Source: Rhizobiales bacterium YIM 77505
Lineage (GTDB): Bacteria > Pseudomonadota > Alphaproteobacteria > Rhizobiales > Beijerinckiaceae
Direction: 5' to 3'
Length of the DNA: 64,000 nt
Assembly (NCBI GenBank): GCA_000745135.1
Contig: JQNH01000001.1
Coordinates: 868,001-932,000, forward strand
Each line of letters begins with the position of its first letter. The first letter of the stretch is position 1. The translations under genes and the position numbers were made by a program. The notes below the pieces were generated by a model that saw only the letters and a program-made list of their open reading frames with translations, did not search any database and was not told the DNA's origin. Below are positions 43,351 to 55,158 of the stretch, one piece after another.

Positions 43351-43638
43351 GTGTCAGAGGAGACCTTCGCACCGCCTGTGCACGTCCGCCTCCCGGCCTT
43401 GTTTGCGGGCCTTTTCCCGACGGCCGAGCGGGAGGTCACGCTCCATGCGCGGACCGTCGCGGAGATGATCGAGGCGCTCGATGCTCGCTGGCCCGGCATG
43501 CGCGACCGGCTTTGCGACTCGACGCCAGCCATTCGACGCCACATCAACGTCTTCGTTGAAGGACGACGCGTTACGCTCGACACCCCCCTGCAACCCGGCG
43601 CCCGCGTCTACATCCTCACCGCGATCAGCGGCGGGTAG
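43351..43638 (+). CDS. MoaD/ThiS-family ubiquitin-like protein
   Basis: The 95-residue protein has the beta-grasp pattern of MoaD/ThiS (HVRLPALFAGLFPTAEREVT, AEMIEALDARWPGMRDRLCD, HINVFVEGRRVTLDTPLQPG, ARVYILTAISGG). It ends in Gly-Gly, the tail that is adenylated and thiocarboxylated in sulfur carriers, so it may be active. The start is GTG at 43351. No MoaE, ThiG or E1-like enzyme is adjacent. Its close spacing to the propeller gene suggests a functional pair; the process is unknown. Confidence 0.78.
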   Translation: MSEETFAPPVHVRLPALFAGLFPTAEREVTLHARTVAEMIEALDARWPGMRDRLCDSTPAIRRHINVFVEGRRVTLDTPLQPGARVYILTAISGG

Positions 43639-43801
43639 TCCTCGCCACCACGCCGCGCCGAGAGCCGCCTTCGGGTGATCGCTGGCCGCCTCGAGATGGG
43701 CTTGCAGGCGCGGGAGGCGACGGCCGACTTCCAGTGGATCGCGTCTCGCAGCCCTTGTTGAGTCGGCCCTGGCCGGGCAACTTGCCACAAGCCCTTGGTT
43801 T

Positions 43802-46369
43802 GTGGACCACAATCGCTTACGGCAGCGTCGCATGGCTCAGACGACGGACATGGCTTCGGGCGCCATCGACCATTCAGAACGCCAGGGGCGGACCGGCCTG
43901 CTCCTGGCCCTCGCGGCGCTGCTGACCGGCGCGGCCCTCAGCATCGGCTTTCTCGCGCCCGAGCGAGCACAGCCGATCATGCTCCTGCTCCTGGCCTTTC
44001 TGGGCATGGCCGGCGTGTTCTTCCTCTTCGCTTGGGCGATCGGCGCCATCCAGTTCAGCGGCCACGCCGCTCGCAATGACCTGACGCGCGTTATCGCCAA
44101 CACGGCCCCGGAGGCGCTCGTCGCCGTCGAGGGCGACGGGCGGCTGATCTATGCCAACGAGGCCTATCTGGCTCTGGCGGGAGGCGACAGCGTCGCGGGC
44201 GTGCGGCCGGTGGAGCGCCTGTTCGTCGGCGCGCCCGAGGTGTCGGAGGCGATCTACCGCCTGGCCCAAGCGGCACGCGACGGGCGCGCGGCGACGGAGG
44301 AGGTGCGCGTCGCGCCCCCGCCGTCCGGCGACCGCGAGTTCGCCTGGTATCGCATCCGGGTGAGGCCGCTTGCCCTGGCGCGACCCAGCCAGCTCCCGAC
44401 CGTCCTGTGGAGCATCGCCGATGTCACCCACGAGCGGCAGCGCCAGGAGAACGTCTTTCAGGAACTCCAGCACGCCATCGACTACCTCGACCATGCGCCC
44501 GCGGGCTTCCTCTCGATCGATGGCGAGGGCCGTATCGTCTACATGAACGCCACGCTCGCGACCTGGCTCGGCTATGATCTTGCCCAGGTCGGCTCTGGCG
44601 GGCTCGACCTGGCCGACATCGCCTCTCCAAACGCCTGCGCCATGCTCGACTCGAGCGAGGGCGAGCCGAGTACGGTGAGGACCGAGGCTTTCGACTTGGA
44701 CCTCAAGCGGCGCAACGGCCAGGCGCTGCCGGTGCGCGTCTTCCACCGGGTCGCATTCGACAAGGATGGCCGGCCGGGCGCCTCGCGCACCCTCGTCCTC
44801 AACCGCTCGGCTGGCGAGGATGTGGACGAAGGCCAGCGTGCGGCGGAGGTGCGCTTCGCCCGCTTCTTCAACTCCACGCCGATTGCCATCGCCACGCTCA
44901 CCCGTTCGGGTCAGGTCATCCAGGCGAACGCCTCCTTCGCCCGCCTCTTCGGGATCATGCCGAGACCAGGAGGCGAGCGGCGCGCCATCTTCGATGTCGT
45001 CGCCGACCGTGACCGGGAAGCCATCGCCACCGCGCTTAAAGTGGCCGCCGAGGGACGGGGCGATCTGCCGCCCACCGACCTCACCCTTGCCGGCGAGGCG
45101 AGCCGCTCCGTCCGCCTCTGGCTGAGCCCGGTGAGCGACAGCGGCGCCGATGGCGAGGCGGCGATCCTCTACGCCCTCGATATTTCGGAGCAGCGTCAGC
45201 TCGAGCAGCAATTCGCCCAGGCGCAGAAAATGCAGGCCGTGGGTCAGCTCGCCGGCGGCGTCGCCCATGACTTCAACAACGTCCTCCAGGCGATCATCGG
45301 CTATTCCGACCTGCTGCTCGCCAACCATCGGCCGACCGACCCCGCCTTCCAGGACATCATGCAGATCAAGCAGAACGCCAATCGGGCGGCGAGCCTCGTG
45401 CGGCAGCTCCTGGCGTTCTCACGGCGGCAGACCCTCAGGCCCGAGGTCCTCGACCTCAACGACGTCCTGTCCGACCTCTCCATGCTCCTCAAGCGACTGC
45501 TCGGGGAGCGAGTGGCACTCGATCTCCGCCACGGACGGGACCTGTGGCCGGTCAAAGCCGACGTGAACCAGTTCGAACAGGTGATCGTCAATCTGGCCGT
45601 CAACGCCAGGGACGCGATGCCGGACGGCGGCAAGCTTTCTATCCGGACCGCCAATGTCACGGGCCAGGAGGCGGCGCGTCTCGGCCTGCAGGGTCTGCCG
45701 GCGGCCGATTTCGTGACGATCGAAGTCGCCGACACCGGCACCGGCATCCCGCCGGAGGTGATCGACAAGATCTTCGAGCCCTTCTTCACCACCAAGGAGG
45801 TGGGCAAGGGGACCGGCCTCGGCCTTTCGACGGTGTTCGGGATCGTCAAGCAGTCGAATGGCTTCATCTACGTGGATTCGACCCCGGGGGAGGGGACGAC
45901 CTTCCGCGTCTTCCTGCCCCGCCACGTTCCGAGCGCCGAGGAGGCGGCCGAACAGACACGCGCGGCTCCTGCCGCCAAGAAGCCCGCCGTCGATCTCACG
46001 GGGCAGGGCGTCATCCTGCTCGTCGAGGACGAGGATCCGGTGCGGGCCGTCAACGCGCGGGCCCTTGCTGCGCGTGGCTACACTGTCCTCGAGGCCGCCT
46101 CGGGCGTCGAGGCCCTGCAGGTGATCGAGGCGCAGACGACGCCGGTGGATCTCGTGGTGTCGGACGTCGTCATGCCCGAGATGGACGGGCCAACCCTCCT
46201 CGGGGAGCTGCGCAAGCGCTATCCTGGGCTGAAGGTGATCTTCGTTTCGGGTTATGCCGAGGACGCGTTCAAGCGCAACCTGCCGGAGGGCGAGGAGTTC
46301 AACTTCCTCGCCAAGCCCTTCACCTTGAAGCAGCTTGTCGAGGCCGTGAAGCAGGCGATGGCCGCTTGA
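43802..46369 (+). CDS. cckA: Cell-cycle hybrid histidine kinase CckA
   Basis: The 855-residue protein has two N-terminal membrane helices (about 30-80), three PAS-like regions (about 95-205, 225-335, 350-455), and a HisKA domain with [20 protein letters not shown] (His489). These are followed by an HATPase domain ([40 protein letters not shown]) and a C-terminal receiver with [13 protein letters not shown] (Asp788). Architecture and motifs are those of CckA, which via ChpT phosphorylates CtrA. GTG at 43802 is the longest start; ATG at 43832 is an alternative. CtrA-type sites near several flagellar genes here fit this regulator. Confidence 0.93.
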   Translation: MDHNRLRQRRMAQTTDMASGAIDHSERQGRTGLLLALAALLTGAALSIGFLAPERAQPIMLLLLAFLGMAGVFFLFAWAIGAIQFSGHAARNDLTRVIANTAPEALVAVEGDGRLIYANEAYLALAGGDSVAGVRPVERLFVGAPEVSEAIYRLAQAARDGRAATEEVRVAPPPSGDREFAWYRIRVRPLALARPSQLPTVLWSIADVTHERQRQENVFQELQHAIDYLDHAPAGFLSIDGEGRIVYMNATLATWLGYDLAQVGSGGLDLADIASPNACAMLDSSEGEPSTVRTEAFDLDLKRRNGQALPVRVFHRVAFDKDGRPGASRTLVLNRSAGEDVDEGQRAAEVRFARFFNSTPIAIATLTRSGQVIQANASFARLFGIMPRPGGERRAIFDVVADRDREAIATALKVAAEGRGDLPPTDLTLAGEASRSVRLWLSPVSDSGADGEAAILYALDISEQRQLEQQFAQAQKMQAVGQLAGGVAHDFNNVLQAIIGYSDLLLANHRPTDPAFQDIMQIKQNANRAASLVRQLLAFSRRQTLRPEVLDLNDVLSDLSMLLKRLLGERVALDLRHGRDLWPVKADVNQFEQVIVNLAVNARDAMPDGGKLSIRTANVTGQEAARLGLQGLPAADFVTIEVADTGTGIPPEVIDKIFEPFFTTKEVGKGTGLGLSTVFGIVKQSNGFIYVDSTPGEGTTFRVFLPRHVPSAEEAAEQTRAAPAAKKPAVDLTGQGVILLVEDEDPVRAVNARALAARGYTVLEAASGVEALQVIEAQTTPVDLVVSDVVMPEMDGPTLLGELRKRYPGLKVIFVSGYAEDAFKRNLPEGEEFNFLAKPFTLKQLVEAVKQAMAA

Positions 46370-46466
46370 GGCCCCGGCGTCGCGGGTTGCTGAGCGCCCG
46401 TCAATCGGTTTGGCGCTGCGCTGCAGCCTTGCCCGACGAGATTGATTCACCGTTGGGGCGGACCTG

Positions 46467-46740
46467 CTCCTGCGCCACTATCAATCGGTGCTGCCGCGCA
46501 GCTTGTTCTTGCGCTTCCGTCCCGGACTGCATTCCGCGCCTTTGGCGCACCACGCCTCCGGGAAAGGGGTGGAGGATGAGAGGAAGGTTAGCGCCTGAAC
46601 CTCCACCGCCTCGGTCCCAGAAGCCTGGAAAGAAGCGAAGCTGAGTGGAAGCCAGTCCGGGACGGAACGCAGCAACTCGCCGCGCAGCGGCTCCGTGCAT
46701 CGTGCGACCTATACGGCGCTGCTGCGCGGCACATCTTGGT
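46467..46740. repeat. Interspersed palindromic repeat, copy E (rearranged)
   Basis: This copy is in the 594-base gap between cckA and recA. A forward arm (CTTGCGCTTCCGTCCCGGAC, GCGCACCACGCCTCCGGGAA) is followed by an inverted arm (GAAGCCTGGAAAGAAGCGAA, GTCCGGGACGGAACGC, CGCCGCGCAGCGGCTC), then a centre and a short start of a second forward arm. So three arm segments are present. The rest of the gap up to the LexA-like site holds nothing recognised. Confidence 0.75.
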
Positions 46741-46876
46741 GCTGACCTCTGGTCTGCGTGCTCCCCCTCTCAAGGAGAGAGGACATGCCAACCCGATCGG
46801 ACAATGCTCCAAAATGAGGATGGCGCATCGAAGGGCGCAGGCGCTCGGCTGCCGGGCCCGCAGCCGTAAAACGGGC

Positions 46877-46906
46877 TTGCGGATGAGAACAAAACGTGTA
46901 CATAGT
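46877..46906 (+). promoter_or_regulatory. recA promoter with LexA-like (SOS) site
   Basis: GAAC-AAAACGT-GTAC (46887-46901) differs by one base from the alphaproteobacterial LexA box GAAC-N7-GAAC. It overlaps the spacer of a possible promoter with -35 TTGCGG (46877-46882) and a -10 region around TACATAGT (46899-46906), about 60 bases before the recA ATG. Confidence 0.65.
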
Positions 46907-46963
46907 ATCGACCTCACACCCTCATTGAGAAACCTGCTTCCCCCTGTCATAAGGACCGCTCCC

Positions 46964-48058
46964 ATGGCGCAGTCGTCGCTGAGGCTGGTAGAAGGCGCAT
47001 CCATGCTCGATAAGGACAAGTCGAAGGCCATCGACGCGGCGCTCGCGCAGATCGAGCGGGCCTTCGGTAAGGGCTCGATCATGCGACTCGGCAAGGCTCA
47101 GAAGCCGGTCGAGATCGAGACCATCTCGACGGGTTCGCTCGGGCTCGACATAGCCCTTGGTGTCGGCGGCCTGCCGCGCGGGCGCATCATCGAGATCTAT
47201 GGACCCGAATCGTCAGGCAAGACGACGCTTGCGCTGCACACCATCGCCGAGGCACAGAAGAAGGGCGGGGTGTGCGGCTTCATCGATGCCGAGCACGCGC
47301 TCGACCCGATCTATGCGCGCAAGCTCGGGGTCAATCTCGACGACCTCCTGATCTCCCAGCCTGACACCGGCGAACAGGCGCTCGAGATCGCGGACACGCT
47401 GGTCCGCTCCGGCGCCATCGACGTGCTCGTCATCGACTCGGTGGCGGCTCTCGTGCCGAGGGCCGAGATCGAGGGAGAGATGGGCGAGGTGCAGCCGGGC
47501 ATGCAGGCGCGCCTCATGTCCCAGGCGCTGCGCAAGCTGACCGCCTCCATCTCCCGTTCCAACACGATGGTGATCTTCATCAATCAGATCCGGATGAAGA
47601 TCGGCGTCATGTATGGCTCGCCGGAGACCACGACGGGCGGCAACGCGCTCAAGTTCTATGCCTCGGTGCGTCTCGACATCCGCCGCGTTTCGACCTTGAA
47701 GGAGCGCGACGAGGCCATCGGCAACCAAGTCCGCGTCAAGGTGGTCAAGAACAAGGTCGCGCCGCCCTTCAAGCAGGTCGAGTTCGACATCATGTTCGGC
47801 GAGGGCGTGTCCAAGGTCGGCGAGCTCATCGACCTTGGGGTCAAGGCAGGCATCGTCGAGAAGTCGGGCGCCTGGTTCTCCTACGACAGCCAGCGTCTCG
47901 GCCAGGGGCGCGAGAACGCCAAGGCCTTCCTGCGCGAGAACCCGGACATCGCCGACCGCATCGAGGCGGCGATCCGCCAGAACTCGGGCCTTGTCGCTGA
48001 GCGCATCCTCGAGAACGCTACACCGACCGAGGACGATCTCGACGAGGGCGCAGCCTGA
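46964..48058 (+). CDS. recA: Recombinase RecA
   Basis: The 364-residue protein has the Walker A GPESSGKT (residues 80-87), the MAW region and L1/L2 segments ([40 protein letters not shown]) of RecA. It catalyses strand exchange and triggers LexA cleavage. The ATG at 46964 has AAGGA upstream; the open frame extends 76 codons further but crosses the promoter. The N-terminus has about 15 extra residues before the conserved [20 protein letters not shown]. An SOS-type site lies upstream. Confidence 0.97.
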   Translation: MAQSSLRLVEGASMLDKDKSKAIDAALAQIERAFGKGSIMRLGKAQKPVEIETISTGSLGLDIALGVGGLPRGRIIEIYGPESSGKTTLALHTIAEAQKKGGVCGFIDAEHALDPIYARKLGVNLDDLLISQPDTGEQALEIADTLVRSGAIDVLVIDSVAALVPRAEIEGEMGEVQPGMQARLMSQALRKLTASISRSNTMVIFINQIRMKIGVMYGSPETTTGGNALKFYASVRLDIRRVSTLKERDEAIGNQVRVKVVKNKVAPPFKQVEFDIMFGEGVSKVGELIDLGVKAGIVEKSGAWFSYDSQRLGQGRENAKAFLRENPDIADRIEAAIRQNSGLVAERILENATPTEDDLDEGAA

Positions 48059-48067
48059 GGCCCCGGC

Positions 48068-48099
48068 AAGCCATCCTCCCCGTAAGGGAGGGTTGGCTT
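48068..48099 (+). terminator. Hairpin between recA and the PAAR gene
   Basis: AAGCCA-T-CCTCCC pairs with GGGAGG-GT-TGGCTT around a CGTAA loop, 10 bases after recA. No U-run follows; it may serve both convergent genes. Confidence 0.55.
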
Positions 48100-48223
48100 G
48101 AGCAAAGCCCGAGCGGGGGCGGAAGCGCGACCTTCCCAAGCGATGGGGCTGCCGCCCCGTCCGCCACCCTCTGGCCTCCACTATCAGGGATGGAGGACAG
48201 GCCTCCTTGCGAGACGACGGACG

Positions 48224-48721
48224 CTATCCCCCGATGATCACGTTGGGCATGCAGGGCGGGGCGATCTTGTTCGGCGGGCCGAAGGCCTCGACGATGGTAT
48301 CGCCCAGCCGGCAGGCCGAAAGATTGTTGATGAGCACGGTTTGGGAGCCGTCGACGACCACGCCCGGCCCGTGCGGAGGCAGCGGCGTGGCGCAGATGTG
48401 AATATCGGCGCCGCCGGCGCCGGAGGTGATCAGCGTCGACATGGCCGCCTGTTCGGCCACCTTCAGGGCCTCTTCAGCCGTCTTGGCCGCCGGCAATCCG
48501 GGCGTTCCGGCCGCAGCGATGGTCGCCGCTTCCGCCACCTTGATGCGTGCGTCGGAAGCGGCCTTAGCTCCTTGGATCGCCGCCGCTGCCGCAGCGGTGA
48601 CGCCGCGCCAAGCGGGCCTGCCGCCGATCAAGACATTGGGGCTTCCGGGCCCGGGCTGCAGCACGGGCGGAAGAGGATGAATGACCGGGTCGAAGATGCG
48701 CGCCGCCGGGCCTTTCGGCAT
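48224..48721 (-). CDS. PAAR-domain protein (orphan type VI secretion spike-tip type)
   Basis: The 165-residue protein has PAAR-type repeats: an N-terminal MPKGPAARIFDPVIHPLPPV with PGSPNVLIGGRPAWRG, an inserted Ala-rich helical segment (about 46-100), and a C-terminal HICATPLPPHGPGVVVDGSQ followed by VLINNLSACRLGDTIVEAFG and ending NVIIGG. PAAR proteins cap the VgrG spike and attach effectors. No VgrG, Hcp or effector gene is next to it, so it is an orphan. The gene sits between recA and alaS, normally close neighbours in this group, and points the opposite way. Confidence 0.85.
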   Translation of the reverse strand: MPKGPAARIFDPVIHPLPPVLQPGPGSPNVLIGGRPAWRGVTAAAAAAIQGAKAASDARIKVAEAATIAAAGTPGLPAAKTAEEALKVAEQAAMSTLITSGAGGADIHICATPLPPHGPGVVVDGSQTVLINNLSACRLGDTIVEAFGPPNKIAPPCMPNVIIGG

Positions 48722-48888
48722 GGCTTGTCTCCACAACGCCGCCCTGAGTTTGCGGGCGCGGACCTGTTCCGGCAAGGGGCGTGGCGCACCTTGGCGCTGC
48801 AAGCATGAGCGTGCCGTGCGGCTGCGCACCCGCGGCCGGCCCCGCTCAAGCCTCCTCGACACATGCGCGGCCGATGACTAGAACCGTC

Positions 48889-48906
48889 TGCAAATGCAAA
48901 TGCAAA
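48889..48906 (+). repeat. Three tandem TGCAAA hexamers before alaS
   Basis: TGCAAATGCAAATGCAAA stands out by its low GC in the alaS leader, 46 bases before the ATG. Role unknown. Confidence 0.6.
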
Positions 48907-48952
48907 CCCGGCGGCCGGCGGACGGCCGCGTCAGCATCCGAGCATAGACCTG

Positions 48953-51616
<2,664 letters not shown>

Positions 51617-51715
51617 GCGCCCGCCGGCGCTCTTGCGGATGCGTGGTGCAGGATTTCTCGGGGTGACCTCATCCTGAGTGCAGAGGCCGCCGTCTGACGA
51701 AATAACGAAATAGAA

Positions 51716-51790
51716 GGGACCGCTTCGCGGCAGCTTCCAGGCTTCCGGAAAAGGGACGGAGGATCAGGCCGAACCCCTCCACCCCTTTTC
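51716..51790 (+). repeat. Interspersed palindromic repeat, copy F (fragment)
   Basis: GGGACCGCTTCGCGGCAGCTTCCAGGCTTCCGGAAAAGGGACGGAGG-type sequence is the end of a diverged forward arm, between convergent alaS and the GFA gene. The rest of that 216-base gap shows nothing. Confidence 0.5.
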
Positions 51791-51832
51791 TTCGTCGCGC
51801 CTTTACGGGGTTCCGCCAGGGAGGACTCCGTC

Positions 51833-52297
51833 TCAATCGTGATCGGGATGCTGTCGGGAGGCGAGCTTCGGCAGCCATTCGGCGGGGATCGACTCCTTGG
51901 TCGTTTGGCCCGGCAGGGTATGCAGCTCGAGGAAGGCAGGGAGGCGGCTTTCGATGCTGTGCTGGATGTCCGGGCGGATTCGCGCCGGCTCGTCGAGGCT
52001 GCCGATGGAGACCGAGATTCGGTCCCGGTTCACATAACGGAAGGAGAGCGGGGTGCCGCAGTCGCGGCAGAAGCCGCGTTCCACCAGTTCAGAACTGTGA
52101 AAGATCCCAGGCTTGCCCCGCGTCCAGGCAAGGTCGGCCATCGGCACGCCAGCGAATGGCGCGAAGTAGTTGCCGAAGGCCTTCTGGCACATCCGGCAAT
52201 GACAGATGCTCGGCTCTGTCGGCTCCGAATAGAGCGCATAGCGCACCGCGCCGCACTGACAGCCGCCGGTCATCACCGGAGTACGATCCGCAGCCAT
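51833..52297 (-). CDS. GFA-family zinc protein (glutathione-dependent formaldehyde-activating enzyme-like)
   Basis: The 154-residue protein has the GFA fold cysteines GGCQCGAVRYAL, ICHCRMCQKAFG and GFCRDCGTPLSFRY, which bind two zinc ions. Only a few members are true S-hydroxymethylglutathione synthases; most are of unknown function. The ATG at 52297 has GAGAGG upstream; GTG two codons earlier is possible. It is a single gene between alaS and icd. Confidence 0.88.
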   Translation of the reverse strand: MAADRTPVMTGGCQCGAVRYALYSEPTEPSICHCRMCQKAFGNYFAPFAGVPMADLAWTRGKPGIFHSSELVERGFCRDCGTPLSFRYVNRDRISVSIGSLDEPARIRPDIQHSIESRLPAFLELHTLPGQTTKESIPAEWLPKLASRQHPDHD

Positions 52298-52360
52298 GGC
52301 CACCTCTCATTGTCGCCTCGGCACGAGACCAGGCATTCGATCCTGAGAGCGTGACCCATC

Positions 52361-52389
52361 CGCATGGCCGGGACAAGCCCGGCCATGCG
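52361..52389. repeat. REP-like palindrome after icd
   Basis: CGCATGGCCGGG (52361-52372) and CCCGGCCATGCG (52378-52389) form a perfect 12-bp stem with loop ACAAG. It is 12 bases from the icd stop; this ATGGCCGGG/CCCGGCCAT palindrome is familiar as a widespread intergenic repeat in Hyphomicrobiales and may also end icd transcription. Confidence 0.7.
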
Positions 52390-52400
52390 CGAAGGCAGCG

Positions 52401-53615
52401 CTACGATGCCATCGCCTTCTTGAGGTTCTCGTCAATCTTGTCGAGGAAGCCCGTGGTCGACAGCCACTTCTGATCGGGGCCGATGAGGAGGGCAAGGTCC
52501 TTGGTCATGTAGCCGGCCTCGACCGTCTCGATGCAGACCCGCTCGAGGGTTGCGGCGAAGCGGGCAAGCTCCTCGTTGCCGTCGAGCTTGGCCCGATGCG
52601 CAAGTCCGCGAGTCCAGGCGAAGATCGAGGCAATGGAGTTGGTGGAGGTCTCCTTGCCTTTCTGATGCTCGCGATAGTGGCGGGTGACGGTGCCATGCGC
52701 GGCTTCCGCTTCCACTGTCTGGCCGTCCGGCGTCATCAGCACCGATGTCATGAGGCCGAGCGAGCCGAAGCCTTGCGCGACGGTGTCGGACTGCACGTCG
52801 CCGTCATAGTTCTTGCAAGCCCACACATAGCCACCCGACCATTTCAGAGCCGAGGCGACCATGTCGTCGATGAGACGGTGCTCGTACCAGAGCTTGCGCT
52901 TCTCGAACTCGGCCCGGAACTCGGCGTCGTAGACCTGCTGGAAGATTTCCATGAAGCGGCCATCATACTGCTTCAGGATGGTGTTCTTGGTGGAAAGGTA
53001 GACGGGATAGTTGCGGGCGAGCCCGTAGTTGAAGGAGGCACGGGCAAAGTCACGGATCGACTCGTCGAGATTGTACATGGCCATGGCGACGCCGCCGCCG
53101 GGGGACTTGAACACCTCCTTCTCGATCACCTGGCCATCCTCGCCCACGAACTTGATGGTCAGCGTGCCCTTGCCGGGGAACTTGAAGTCGGTGGCGCGGT
53201 ACTGGTCTCCGAAGGCGTGGCGGCCGATGATGATCGGCTGCGTCCAACCCGGCACGAGACGTGGCACGTTCTTGCAGATGATGGGCTCGCGGAAGATGAC
53301 GCCCCCGAGGATGTTGCGGATCGTGCCGTTCGGCGATTTCCACATCTCCTTCAGGCCGAACTCCTTCACGCGGCCCTCGTCCGGGGTGATCGTCGCGCAC
53401 TTCACGCCGACGCCGTATTTCTTGATGGCGTGGGCCGCCTCGATGGTCACCTGGTCGTTGGTGGCGTCCCGGTTGTGGATGCCGAGGTCATAATACTTCA
53501 GGTCGATATCGAGATAGGGGTGGATCAGCTTGTCCTTGATGAGCTTCCAGATGATCCGGGTCATCTCGTCGCCGTCGAGCTCGACGACCGGATTCGCCAC
53601 CTTGATCTTCGCCAT
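52401..53615 (-). CDS. icd: NADP-dependent isocitrate dehydrogenase
   Basis: The 404-residue enzyme is of the homodimeric, eukaryote-like class: [20 protein letters not shown] at the N-terminus, [20 protein letters not shown] (substrate Ser/Asn/Arg), [20 protein letters not shown] (metal Asp) and [20 protein letters not shown] (NADP-binding). It makes 2-oxoglutarate and NADPH in the TCA cycle. The position after recA-alaS is typical of the group. Transcription runs toward the GFA gene and the REP-like palindrome. Confidence 0.96.
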   Translation of the reverse strand: MAKIKVANPVVELDGDEMTRIIWKLIKDKLIHPYLDIDLKYYDLGIHNRDATNDQVTIEAAHAIKKYGVGVKCATITPDEGRVKEFGLKEMWKSPNGTIRNILGGVIFREPIICKNVPRLVPGWTQPIIIGRHAFGDQYRATDFKFPGKGTLTIKFVGEDGQVIEKEVFKSPGGGVAMAMYNLDESIRDFARASFNYGLARNYPVYLSTKNTILKQYDGRFMEIFQQVYDAEFRAEFEKRKLWYEHRLIDDMVASALKWSGGYVWACKNYDGDVQSDTVAQGFGSLGLMTSVLMTPDGQTVEAEAAHGTVTRHYREHQKGKETSTNSIASIFAWTRGLAHRAKLDGNEELARFAATLERVCIETVEAGYMTKDLALLIGPDQKWLSTTGFLDKIDENLKKAMAS

Positions 53616-53732
53616 CGCTTCACCTTGTGCGCTAGATAGTTCGGAACCGTGCGGCGCTCGATCGGGGCGAACGCCTGTCGCGCGGCGCTATAGCGCGCCC
53701 GGCGGCAGGGGGGAAGCCGCGGCCTTCCTGCG

Positions 53733-54164
53733 TCAGGGGTCCTCGCAGGAGAGCAGCTCCGCAGCCTGCGTGACGACGCCCGCCCGGCGGCGGATCTCTG
53801 GGCTGAAGCGGGGATTGTTCGCAACCGCAAGCGCCTCGCGCCTGAGCTCCCGGTCGCAGGAGCAGGATCGCCGGCCCGTTCGGTCGTAGCATTCATCGTG
53901 GCGCCTGCAAGCCGCATCGAGCTCGTCGACAGGCTCAAGGGCGCCAAGCCGGTGGCCCCTGCCACAGTAATTCCCGTGGAACAGATCGGCGCCGGTGAGC
54001 GCGTCGGTGGCCGAACCGCCCGGCGGGTCCGGGGGAGGGGGCGGCAGCGGCTCGACCCGTTGGACGGCGCTCGGGACGTCCTCGATCACGATCGATGCTT
54101 CCTGCGCCCTGAGCGCGCCGTCAAGAAAGCACAAGATGAGGGCGGCCAGGATGAGCCGTGACAC
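53733..54164 (-). CDS. Secreted phospholipase A2-like protein
   Basis: The 143-residue precursor has a Sec signal (MSRLILAALILCFLDGALRA-Q), a Pro-rich linker (about 40-49) and a small Cys-rich domain. That domain has a calcium-loop-like HGNYCGRGHRLG (Y66-C67-G68-G70) followed by LDAACRRHDECYD, the PLA2 active-site pattern C-x-x-H-D-x-C-Y with His89-Asp90, then CSCDREL. Six cysteines (67, 86, 92, 101, 103 and one near the end) could form disulfides. This is the arrangement of secreted PLA2-like folds, so calcium-dependent lipid hydrolysis in the periplasm or outside is plausible but unproven. It is divergent from trmJ. Confidence 0.65.
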   Translation of the reverse strand: MSRLILAALILCFLDGALRAQEASIVIEDVPSAVQRVEPLPPPPPDPPGGSATDALTGADLFHGNYCGRGHRLGALEPVDELDAACRRHDECYDRTGRRSCSCDRELRREALAVANNPRFSPEIRRRAGVVTQAAELLSCEDP

Positions 54165-54315
54165 GATGTACTCCCCAAAGCAGAGTCCCTGAAGCAGGGT
54201 CCCGGTCCTGTCGGCGACAACAATGCCTCCAGCATCTTTGTTCCTTGGGCGGCGGCCGGGGAGGCTTCAGTTGCCCGCGCAGGCCGGGTATGAGGGGCGG
54301 CCCTTGTCGCCTCCG

Positions 54316-55080
54316 ATGCCGCAGCCCAAGCCCGTCATCATCCTCGTCGAGCCGCAGATGGCCGAGAACATCGGCATGGCGGCCCGCGCCATGGCCAATT
54401 TCGGCCTGTCCGAGATGCGCCTCGTTGCGCCTCGCGGCGGCTGGCCGAAGAAGGGGGCGCGCGCTGCCGCATCCGGGGCCGTGCATGTGCTCGATCAGGC
54501 AACCCTGCACCCCACGGTGCGGGAAGCCATCGCGGACCTGCATTTCGTCCTGGCTACGACGGCGCGCGAGCGCGGGCAAATGAAACGGGTGTACGGGCCG
54601 CGGGAGGCCCTCCTCGAGGCTCAGCGGCGGCTTGAAGGGGGTGAACGGGTCGGCATTCTCTTTGGGCGGGAACGCATCGGCCTCGCCAATGACGAGGTCT
54701 CGCTCGCTGACGCTATCCTCACCTTCCCGGTCGATCCGAAATTCCCGTCGGTGAACCTCGCCCAGGCGGTTCTGCTCGTCAGTTACGAATGGTCTCAGCT
54801 CGCGTCGGGCGGCGCGCTGCCTTTTAGCGAGAGGCCGCAGTCGCCGTCCGCCAGTCGGGCGACGCTCCTCTCCTTCTTCGATTATCTCGAATCCGCTCTC
54901 GATGCGGTAGAGTTCTATCCGCCTGACAAGCGACCGGTGATGACGCGCAACATGCGCGACATCTTCTTGAGGCGAGAGCTGACCGAGCAGGACGTGCGCT
55001 CGCTGCGCGGGGCGCTGCGGGCGCTCATCGAGGGCCGCTCGCGACGCGGCACCCGGCCGCGTACGGGCGAGAACGGTTGA
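54316..55080 (+). CDS. trmJ: tRNA (cytidine/uridine-2'-O-) methyltransferase TrmJ (SPOUT family)
   Basis: The 254-residue protein starts MPQPKPVIILVEPQMAENIG, with the conserved AENIGMAARAMANFGL, DLHFVLATTARERG, ERVGILFGRERIGLANDEV and FPSVNLAQAVLLVSYE, the knotted SAM-binding motifs of the TrmH/TrmJ group. It methylates position 32 of tRNAs in known cases. The open frame begins at 54223, but the ATG at 54316 fits the family start. The C-terminal helical extension (TRNMRDIFLRRELTEQDVRS) is also typical. Confidence 0.9.
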   Translation: MPQPKPVIILVEPQMAENIGMAARAMANFGLSEMRLVAPRGGWPKKGARAAASGAVHVLDQATLHPTVREAIADLHFVLATTARERGQMKRVYGPREALLEAQRRLEGGERVGILFGRERIGLANDEVSLADAILTFPVDPKFPSVNLAQAVLLVSYEWSQLASGGALPFSERPQSPSASRATLLSFFDYLESALDAVEFYPPDKRPVMTRNMRDIFLRRELTEQDVRSLRGALRALIEGRSRRGTRPRTGENG

Positions 55081-55158
55081 GAAAGCCCTCAAGTTGTGGT
55101 GCTTAAGTCTCCATGCGCGGCGCTGCCGCGACGCCCCGCGTCTGTGAAAGCATTGGCG

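Noticed and set aside
48224-48721. A type VI secretion locus
   Set aside because: Only the PAAR protein is present; no VgrG, Hcp, sheath or baseplate genes in the window.
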